64,000 nucleotides of DNA from Massilia eurypsychrophila (lineage in GTDB: Bacteria; Pseudomonadota; Gammaproteobacteria; Burkholderiales; Burkholderiaceae_D): the NCBI RefSeq assembly GCF_002760655.1, contig NZ_PDOC01000001.1, forward strand, positions 372,001 through 436,000, written 5' to 3'. The notes under the pieces are model-generated. The model was not told where the DNA came from, did no database searches, and saw only the letters and a program-made list of their open reading frames with translations. A program made the position numbers and the translations under genes. Below are positions 57,889 to 64,000 of this stretch, one piece after another. The stretch's first letter is position 1; every line of letters begins with the position of its first letter.

Positions 57889-58902
57889 ATGACAGCGGGA
57901 AAACAGACGATATTGGTGACGGGCGCGGCCGGCTTCATCGGCAGCTTCGTGGCGGCGCGGCTGGCCGGGCTCGGGCACCAGGTCGCCGGCTGCGACAATT
58001 TCAACGATTACTACGATCCGCGCCTGAAGATCGGCCGCGTGCGCGCGCTGCTCGGGCCGCTGGAAGTGCCGTGCCGCGCGGCCGAACTGGCCGACCCGGT
58101 GCAGGTGGCGGCGCTGTTCGCGCGGGTGCGCCCGACCCTGGTGGTGCACCTGGCGGCGCAGCCCGGCGTGCGCCACTCGCTGGTGGCGCCGGGCGCCTAC
58201 TTGCAGTCGAATCTGGTCGGGTTCGGCAACGTGCTCGACGCGTGCCGGCGCCACCATGTCGAGCACCTGCTGTATGCGAGCAGCAGCAGCGTGTACGGCG
58301 GCAATACCAAGTTGCCGTTCAGCGAGGACGACCCGACCGACGCGCCGCTGTCGCTATACGCGGCGACCAACAAGGCCAACGAGCAGATGGCGCATGCGTA
58401 CAGCCACCTGAGCCGGCTGCCGGCCACCGGCGTGCGCCTGTTTAGCGTCTACGGGCCGTGGGGCAGGCCGGACATGGCGTACTTCAGCTTCACCGAAAAG
58501 CTGCTCAAGGGCGAAGCGATCCCGGTGTTTGCCGAAGGCCGGCTGCTGCGCGACTTCACCTACATCGACGACATCGTCGAAAGCGTGGTGCGGCTGCTGT
58601 TCAAGCCGTGGACCGGCAGCGACGTGGCCGCGCCGCACTGGGTCGTCAACGTCGGCAGCGAGCGGCCGGTGACGGTGCTCGACTTCATCAATACGCTCGA
58701 GCGGGTGCTGGGCGTACGCGCCGAACTCGATTTTCAGCCGATGCAGCCGGGCGACGTGGCAGCCGCCCATGCCGACGCCAGCCGCCTGCAGGCGTGGGTC
58801 GGATACGCGCCGACAACGCCGCTGGAAACCGGTTTAACCCTCTTTGGAGAATGGTATAATCCGCGCTCTCTCATCCGGCCAAACGCAGCCCCTTCAAAAT
58901 GA
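57889..58902 (+). CDS. NAD-dependent nucleotide-sugar epimerase (UDP-glucuronate 4-epimerase-like)
   Basis: A 337-residue extended SDR enzyme. The NAD motif is VTGAAGFIGSFVA, the catalytic Ser lies in LYASSSSVYGGN and the active YxxxK is YAATNKANE. FNDYYDPRLKIGRVRALLG is the mark of UDP-glucuronate 4-epimerases, which make UDP-galacturonate for capsule or LPS. The ATG at 57889 is the family start; the long open frame upstream is a shadow of neighbours. Its stop overlaps the next SDR gene (ATGA). Confidence 0.88.
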   Translation: MTAGKQTILVTGAAGFIGSFVAARLAGLGHQVAGCDNFNDYYDPRLKIGRVRALLGPLEVPCRAAELADPVQVAALFARVRPTLVVHLAAQPGVRHSLVAPGAYLQSNLVGFGNVLDACRRHHVEHLLYASSSSVYGGNTKLPFSEDDPTDAPLSLYAATNKANEQMAHAYSHLSRLPATGVRLFSVYGPWGRPDMAYFSFTEKLLKGEAIPVFAEGRLLRDFTYIDDIVESVVRLLFKPWTGSDVAAPHWVVNVGSERPVTVLDFINTLERVLGVRAELDFQPMQPGDVAAAHADASRLQAWVGYAPTTPLETGLTLFGEWYNPRSLIRPNAAPSK

Positions 58903-59951
58903 AAAAAGTCCTTATCCTCGGTGTCAACGGCTTTATCGGTCACCACCTGTCCAAGCGCATCCTGGAAACGACCGATTGGCACGTGTACGGCATGGACATG
59001 CAATCGGAGCGCATCGAGGACCTGCTGGCGAACGAATCGTACAAATCGCGCCTGCACTTTTTTGAAGGCGACATCACGATCAACAAGGAATGGGTCGAGT
59101 ACCACGTCAAGAAGTGCGACGTGATATTGCCGCTGGTGGCGATCGCCACGCCGTCGACCTATGTGAAGGAACCGCTGCGCGTGTTCGAACTCGACTTCGA
59201 GGCGAACCTGCCGATCGTGCGCTCGGCCGCCAAATACGGCAAGCACCTGGTGTTCCCGTCGACGTCCGAGGTGTACGGCATGAGCCCGGACGCCGAATTC
59301 GATCCGGAATCGTCCGACCTGGTGTACGGCCCGATCAACAAGCCGCGCTGGATCTACGCGTGCTCGAAGCAGCTGATGGACCGCGTGATCTGGGGCTACG
59401 GCATGGAAGGGCTGAACTTCACGCTGTTCCGCCCGTTTAACTGGATCGGCGCCGGCCTCGACTCGATCCACACGCCGAAAGAAGGTTCGTCGCGCGTGCT
59501 GACCCAGTTCCTCGGCCACATCGTGCGCGGCGAGAACATCCAGCTGGTCGACGGCGGCGAGCAGAAGCGCTCGTTCACGTACGTCGACGACGGCATCGAC
59601 GCGCTGGTGCGCATCATCGCCAACGTCGACGGCATCGCCACCGGCAAGATCTACAACATCGGCAACCCGAGCAACAACTACTCGATCCGCGAACTGGCCC
59701 ACATGATGCTCGAGCTGGCCGCCGAGTACCCGGAGTACCGCGCGTCGGCCAAGCAGGTCAAGCTGGTCGAGACCAGCTCCGGCGCCTACTACGGCAAGGG
59801 CTACCAGGACGTGCAGAACCGCGTGCCGAAGATCGACAACACGATGACCGAGCTGGGCTGGGCGCCGAAGTTCGCCATGCGCGACGCGCTGGTCGGCATT
59901 TTCGATTCGTACAAGGACAAGCTGGTCGATGCGAAGCAGTTGAATAACTGA
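58899..59951 (+). CDS. UDP-4-keto-pentose/UDP-xylose synthase-like (ArnA dehydrogenase-type) SDR
   Basis: A 350-residue SDR enzyme close to the C-terminal dehydrogenase half of ArnA and to stand-alone UDP-xylose synthases of beta-proteobacteria. The NAD motif is ILGVNGFIGHHLSK, the Ser/Thr in FPSTSEVYGM and the YxxxK is YACSKQLMDR. FNWIGAGLDSIHTPKEGSSR is typical of the ArnA type. It would oxidise and decarboxylate UDP-glucuronate to UDP-4-keto-pentose or UDP-xylose. With the overlapping epimerase gene it forms a two-gene UDP-uronate operon. A terminator follows. Confidence 0.88.
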   Translation: MKKVLILGVNGFIGHHLSKRILETTDWHVYGMDMQSERIEDLLANESYKSRLHFFEGDITINKEWVEYHVKKCDVILPLVAIATPSTYVKEPLRVFELDFEANLPIVRSAAKYGKHLVFPSTSEVYGMSPDAEFDPESSDLVYGPINKPRWIYACSKQLMDRVIWGYGMEGLNFTLFRPFNWIGAGLDSIHTPKEGSSRVLTQFLGHIVRGENIQLVDGGEQKRSFTYVDDGIDALVRIIANVDGIATGKIYNIGNPSNNYSIRELAHMMLELAAEYPEYRASAKQVKLVETSSGAYYGKGYQDVQNRVPKIDNTMTELGWAPKFAMRDALVGIFDSYKDKLVDAKQLNN

Positions 59952-59976
59952 GTCGAGGTCGATCAAGAATAAAACG

Positions 59977-60000
59977 GGCTGCTTCTGCAGCCCTTTTTAT
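59977..60000 (+). terminator. Terminator of the nucleotide-sugar operon
   Basis: Stem GGGCTGC / GCAGCCC with a TTCT loop and a following T run, 25 bases past the stop. Confidence 0.9.
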
Positions 60001-60070
60001 TTTGCAATGACCGCAAGACCGTCGTGGGTTGGCGGCTATCACGAACTCAGCGGTAAGCAAATGTAAGGTT

Positions 60071-60161
60071 TGGCATTATTGCCGAAATGCCAGCTTATAG
60101 TGCTTCCGTTTCTCCCCTCCACCTTAAGTGGTTTTGCCCATGGTCCGCCGTGGGCTTTTTT
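60071..60161 (+). ncRNA. Candidate small RNA: two hairpins and a rho-independent terminator
   Basis: In the otherwise empty gap 60000-60442, three stems follow one another: TGGCATT-N8-AATGCCA (60071-60092), CCAC-N5-GTGG (60119-60131) and GCCCA-N10-TGGGC followed by six T (60136-60161). No gene ends just upstream (the previous operon already has a terminator), so the third hairpin lacks another obvious use. No clear promoter was identified upstream and no family is recognised. Confidence 0.4.
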
Positions 60162-60442
60162 CATTGTGCGCACGACAAAACAACGCGTTGTGTATCGTAA
60201 AGTAAAAAACGGGGAGGGCGCGGCTGCGCGATGCGGGCCAGGGCTAGAATTGCTTTCTCGAGCAGCGACCCGGTTCCCCCGCGCCCTATGCATACACTCA
60301 TTTTGATGGCCGCCAGACGTATGCATACCTGGCAAAAAATGACATTGCGGCTACGAAGTAGTCACCAGGCGCGGGGGCGCCATGTTACATTTGCGCTCGG
60401 CTTATCCGCCGACTCTTTAATCCTGCCCCATAAGGACAACCC
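60162..60442. other. Upstream region of the first M13 peptidase gene
   Basis: About 280 bases without a supported gene. It should hold the promoter for the leading peptidase; AAGGACAA at about 60434-60441 is the ribosome site. No operator or repeat was seen. Confidence 0.3.
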
Positions 60443-62485
60443 GTGAAACGATATTTCCTGAGCACCCTGACCCTGAGCCTGATGGCCGCCTTCGCCGGCG
60501 CCGCCGACAACGCCAAGCCGGCCGCGCCGATCTCCGGCATCGACACGCAGTACATCGACAAGACGGTGCGCGCGCAGGACGACTTCTTCACGTACCTGAA
60601 TGGGGAGTGGCTCAAGACGACTGAAATCCCGGCCGACAAATCGAGCTGGGGCACGTTCGCCAAGATGCGCGACGATCTCAACCCGCAGCTGCGCGGCCTG
60701 ATCGAAGCGGCGCAGAAGGATCCGAAGAAAAAGGCCGGCACCGACACCCAGAAAATCGGCGACCTGTACACCAGCTACATGGACGAGTCGAAGATCGACG
60801 CGCTCGGCTACCGTCCGCTGACGGGCGAGCTGCAGCGCATCCGCGCACTGAAAGACAAGAAGGCGCTGCCGGCGCTGATCGCCCACCTGGCCAAGATCGG
60901 CGTGGCCGCGCCATATTCGATCGGCATCGGCCAGGACCAGCGCGAGTCGACCCGCTACGCGACCTACATCAGCCAGGGCGGCCTCGGCCTGCCGGACCGC
61001 GACTACTACCTGAAGAAGGACGACGCCAAGCTGGCCAACGTGCGCGCCAAGTATGAGCTTCATGTGGCGAAGATCCTCGGCATGGCCGGCGAAAAGGACG
61101 CCGCCGGCGCCGCCGCTAAGATCCTCGCGCTGGAAACCGCGCTGGCCGAAGTGCAGTGGACCAAGGTCGACAACCGCGACCCGGTCAAGCGCTACAACAA
61201 GATGGACTTTGCCCAGCTGGCCGCGCTCACGCCTGGCTACGACTGGAAGGGCGCGCTGTCCGCGGCCGGCGTCGCCGGCAAGGTCGACTACGTGATCGTC
61301 AACCAGCCTAGCTACTTCGCCGCGATGGACAAGATCGTCGCCAACACCGACCTGGCAACGTGGAAGTCGTACTTCGAGTGGCAGCTGCTGCGCAGCTATT
61401 CGGCCTACCTGTCGAAGCCGTTCTACGACGCCAACTTCGCGTTTTACACCGCCACCTTGTCGGGCGTGACTGCGCAGCAGCCGCGCTGGAAGAATGGCGT
61501 CTCGACGGTCGAAGGCGTGATGGGCGAAGCGGTCGGCCGCCAGTACGTGGCGCAGTACTTCCCGCCGGAGCGCAAGGCGCGCATGGAAGTGCTGATCGCG
61601 AACCTGCTCGAAGCGTACAAGCAGAGCATCGACACGCTCGACTGGATGAGCCCTGAGACGAAGAAGGAAGCGCAGGCCAAGCTGGCCAAGTTCAAGCCGA
61701 AGGTCGGCTACCCGAACAAGTGGCGCGACTATTCGGCGCTGACGATCAAGCAGGACGATTTGGTCGGCAACATGATGCGCGCGCGTACCTTCGGCTACAA
61801 CCGCGGCGTCAACAAGCTCGGTAAGCCGATCGACCGCGAAGAGTGGGGCATGACGCCGCAAACGGTGAACGCCTACTACAGCTCGACGATGAACGAGATC
61901 GTGTTCCCGGCGTCGATCCTGCATCCGCCGTTCTTCGACATGCGCGCCGACGACGCGGTCAACTACGGCGCCATTGGCGCGGTGATCGGCCACGAGATCA
62001 GCCACGGCTTCGACGACAAGGGCAGCCAGTCCGACGGCGACGGCAACCTGCGCGACTGGTGGACCAAGGAAGACCGCGTCAAGTTCCAGGCCAAGGCCGA
62101 CGCGCTGACCAAGCAGTACGACGCCTACAGCCCGGTCAAGGGCTACAACGTCAACGGCGCGCTGACGCTGGGCGAGAACATTGGCGACAACTCCGGTGTG
62201 GCGGTCGCGTACAAGGCCTACAAGCTGTCGCTCAAGGGTCAGCCGGCGCCGGTGATCGACGGCCTGACCGGCGACCAGCGCTTCTTCATGGGCTTCGGCC
62301 AGGTATGGCGCATGAAGATGCGCGACGAAGCGCTGATCGTGCAGGTCAAGACCGACCCGCACTCGCCAGGCCAGTTCCGCGCCAACGGCACCATGATGAA
62401 CCAGCCGGCCTTCTATGAAGCGTTCGGCGTCAAGGAAGGCGACAAGATGTACCGCGCGCCGGCCGACCGCGTCATCATCTGGTAG
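60443..62485 (+). CDS. M13 (neprilysin) family metallopeptidase
   Basis: A 680-residue exported zinc endopeptidase. A signal peptide (MKRYFLSTLTLSLMAAFAGA) is followed by the M13 N-terminal domain (DDFFTYLNGEWLKTTEIPAD) and the catalytic domain with HEISH at residues 517-521 (zinc His and catalytic Glu) and the third ligand Glu578 in GENIGD. NAYY and the late tail YRAPADRVIIW fit the family, whose substrate-binding NAYY corresponds to the NAFY motif of neprilysin. It degrades peptides in the periplasm or outside. A close paralogue follows 72 bases downstream. Confidence 0.94.
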   Translation: MKRYFLSTLTLSLMAAFAGAADNAKPAAPISGIDTQYIDKTVRAQDDFFTYLNGEWLKTTEIPADKSSWGTFAKMRDDLNPQLRGLIEAAQKDPKKKAGTDTQKIGDLYTSYMDESKIDALGYRPLTGELQRIRALKDKKALPALIAHLAKIGVAAPYSIGIGQDQRESTRYATYISQGGLGLPDRDYYLKKDDAKLANVRAKYELHVAKILGMAGEKDAAGAAAKILALETALAEVQWTKVDNRDPVKRYNKMDFAQLAALTPGYDWKGALSAAGVAGKVDYVIVNQPSYFAAMDKIVANTDLATWKSYFEWQLLRSYSAYLSKPFYDANFAFYTATLSGVTAQQPRWKNGVSTVEGVMGEAVGRQYVAQYFPPERKARMEVLIANLLEAYKQSIDTLDWMSPETKKEAQAKLAKFKPKVGYPNKWRDYSALTIKQDDLVGNMMRARTFGYNRGVNKLGKPIDREEWGMTPQTVNAYYSSTMNEIVFPASILHPPFFDMRADDAVNYGAIGAVIGHEISHGFDDKGSQSDGDGNLRDWWTKEDRVKFQAKADALTKQYDAYSPVKGYNVNGALTLGENIGDNSGVAVAYKAYKLSLKGQPAPVIDGLTGDQRFFMGFGQVWRMKMRDEALIVQVKTDPHSPGQFRANGTMMNQPAFYEAFGVKEGDKMYRAPADRVIIW

Positions 62486-62505
62486 TCGCAGCATCGGTAA
62501 AGGGA

Positions 62506-62527
62506 GGGGCGCGTCGCGCCCCTTTTT
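62506..62527 (+). terminator. Terminator between the tandem M13 peptidase genes
   Basis: Stem GGGGCGC / GCGCCCC with a GTC loop and five T, 20 bases past the first peptidase stop. The second gene may therefore have its own promoter or depend on read-through. Confidence 0.88.
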
Positions 62528-62557
62528 CGCATTCTGGCGAAGACATTGGAGTATTGA

Positions 62558-64000
62558 ATGAACAAATATTTATTGAGCGCGCTGACGCTTAGCCTGATTG
62601 CCGGCCTTGCGCAGGCAGGCGGCGCAACCAAGGCGGTCGCCAAGGCGCCGGCGTCGGGCATCGCGGTCGAGTACATCGACCCGGCGGTGCGGGTGCAGGA
62701 CGACTTCTTCAAGCACCTGAACGGCAAGTGGCTGACGTCGACCGAGATCCCGGCCGACAAGTCGAGCTGGGGCACCTTCGTCAAGCTCGACGACGACCTG
62801 CGCCCGCAGCTGCGCGCGATCATCGAGGACGCCGCCAGGAGCCCGAACGGCAAGGCCGGCACCGACGCCCAGCGCATCGGCGACTTCTACGCCAGCTACA
62901 TGGACGAGCAGCGCGCCGACGCGCTGGGCCTGGCGCCGTTGAACGCCGAACTGGCGCGCATCGCGGCGATGAAGGACAAGGCGGAACTGCCGGCGATGCT
63001 GGCGCACCTGGGCCGCCAGAGCATCGACACGCCGTTCGATTTTGCGATCCACCAGGACGCCAAGGATTCGACCAAGTACGTCGCCGACATCATGCAGGGC
63101 GGGCTTGGCCTGCCGGACCGCGAGTACTACCTGAAGGCGGACGACGCCAAGCTGGCCGACGCGCTGGCGAAATACCAGGTGCACGTCGAGAAGATGCTGG
63201 CGCTGGCCGGCTCGAAGACGGCGGCGCTTGATGCCGCGCGCATCGTCGCGTTCGAGACCGCGCTGGCCAAGGTGCAGTGGACGCCGGTGGAAAACCGCGA
63301 CCCGGTCAAGACGTACAACAAGGTCGACCTGGCGAAGATGGCGGAAGTGGCGCCGGGCTTCAACTGGAAAGCCTACCTGGACGGCGCCGGCATCAGCGGC
63401 AAGACCAGCTACGTCGTGGTCAGCCAGCCGAGCTACCTGAAGGGTTTTGCGCAGGTGTCGAACGAGACCTCGCTCGACACCTGGAAGGCGTACCTGCAAC
63501 TGCGCCTGATCAGCAGCTACGCCAACGTGCTGTCGAAGCCGTTCGTCGACGAGCGCTTCGCCTTCAACGGCACCGTGCTGGCGGGGATCAAGGAGATGCA
63601 GCCGCGCTGGAAGCGCGCGGTCGGCACGGTCGAAACGGCGATGGGCGAGAGCCTGGGCAAGCTGTACGTCGAGAAGCACTTCCCGGCCGAGCGCAAGGCG
63701 CGCATGGAGGTGCTGGTGAAGAATCTGCTGGCGGCCTACAAGGTCAGCATCGACAAGCTTGACTGGATGAGCCCTGCGACCAAGAAGGAAGCGCAGGCCA
63801 AGCTGGCCAAGTTCACTTACAAGATCGGCTACCCGAACAAGTGGCGCGACTACTCGGCGCTGGTGGTGGTGCGCGACGATTTGGTCGGCAACGTGATGCG
63901 CTCGCGCGTGTTCGAATCGAACCGCCAGCTGGCCAAGCTTGGCCAGCCGATCGACCGCGAAGAGTGGGGCATGACGCCGCAGACGATCAACGCGTACTAC
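62558..64000 (+). CDS. M13 family metallopeptidase, tandem paralogue (partial, 3' end off the right edge)
   Basis: The first 481 residues are visible from the ATG at 62558. A signal peptide (MNKYLLSALTLSLIAGLAQA) is followed by the same N-terminal domain as in the preceding gene (DDFFKHLNGKWLTSTEIPAD, GGLGLPDREYYLKADDAKLA), clearly homologous along its full visible length. The HExxH site would lie about 30 residues past the window end. Sequence close to the edge (DREEWGMTPQTINAYY) is nearly identical in both copies, so this is a tandem duplication that has since diverged, most in the signal peptide and surface regions. Confidence 0.93.
   Translation, partial: MNKYLLSALTLSLIAGLAQAGGATKAVAKAPASGIAVEYIDPAVRVQDDFFKHLNGKWLTSTEIPADKSSWGTFVKLDDDLRPQLRAIIEDAARSPNGKAGTDAQRIGDFYASYMDEQRADALGLAPLNAELARIAAMKDKAELPAMLAHLGRQSIDTPFDFAIHQDAKDSTKYVADIMQGGLGLPDREYYLKADDAKLADALAKYQVHVEKMLALAGSKTAALDAARIVAFETALAKVQWTPVENRDPVKTYNKVDLAKMAEVAPGFNWKAYLDGAGISGKTSYVVVSQPSYLKGFAQVSNETSLDTWKAYLQLRLISSYANVLSKPFVDERFAFNGTVLAGIKEMQPRWKRAVGTVETAMGESLGKLYVEKHFPAERKARMEVLVKNLLAAYKVSIDKLDWMSPATKKEAQAKLAKFTYKIGYPNKWRDYSALVVVRDDLVGNVMRSRVFESNRQLAKLGQPIDREEWGMTPQTINAYY

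Overview
The window looks like a chromosomal segment of a high-GC betaproteobacterium, most probably family Oxalobacteraceae (Massilia, Duganella or Janthinobacterium type). The basis is gene content, gene order and codon use: a hemA-prfA-dsbB-prmC run, minCDE, phaA-phaB, the proteobacterial GshA, and a branched-chain-type ABC transporter joined to acyl-CoA ligases. The assignment is inference; there is no rRNA, tRNA or CRISPR array in the window.

Layout. 1-8571 (minus strand) is one operon: an acyl-CoA synthetase, five parts of a Liv-type ABC importer, a YjbR-like protein and a phenylacetate-CoA-ligase-like enzyme that runs off the left edge. A Crp/Fnr regulator diverges from it (8717-9403). 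9468-16220 holds plus-strand housekeeping and hypothetical genes (aminopeptidase P, MgtC-like, DUF924, DUF2520, GNAT, AlkB-like) and a small outer-membrane beta-barrel protein. 16287-19772 holds a REP-associated tyrosine transposase (RAYT), ettA, a pair of 66-bp inverted repeats and rarD. 19.8-22.26 kb is a lower-GC island with two unknown genes and a phage Ogr/Delta-like remnant. It abuts a 5'-truncated cytochrome-like pseudogene. Then come kup and an FKBP lipoprotein.

25691-32936 is a regulated export module. An adaptor, an ATPase and a MacB/FtsX-type permease are read leftward from a consensus sigma-54 promoter. They diverge from a sigma-54-activating response regulator and a histidine kinase that has almost no periplasmic domain. 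32933-45527 (mostly minus) carries elaA, a deacetylase, gshA, a DUF885 peptidase, prmC, dsbB, prfA, hemA, an orphan response regulator and minCDE. 46021-52074 (plus) carries phaA-phaB, an AAA ATPase with a damaged Walker A, a D-amino-acid deaminase, prolyl aminopeptidase and small proteins. 52090-59951 has fadH, a FabH-like ketosynthase, a C-terminal processing protease and two nucleotide-sugar SDR enzymes. 60443-64000 holds tandem M13 metallopeptidases; the second is cut by the right edge.

The most notable themes are three. First, a dispersed family of intergenic inverted repeats is built on GGTCTGACC/GGTCAGACC, with several copies exactly 66 bp long, one of which supplies the last codons of rarD; a RAYT gene lies in the same window. 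Second, the sigma-54/NtrC-type two-component system and MacB-like exporter resemble a Bce-type sensing module with a different regulator class. Third, the small island carries an unusual secreted Gly/Pro-rich, Cys-containing protein and an unknown partner.
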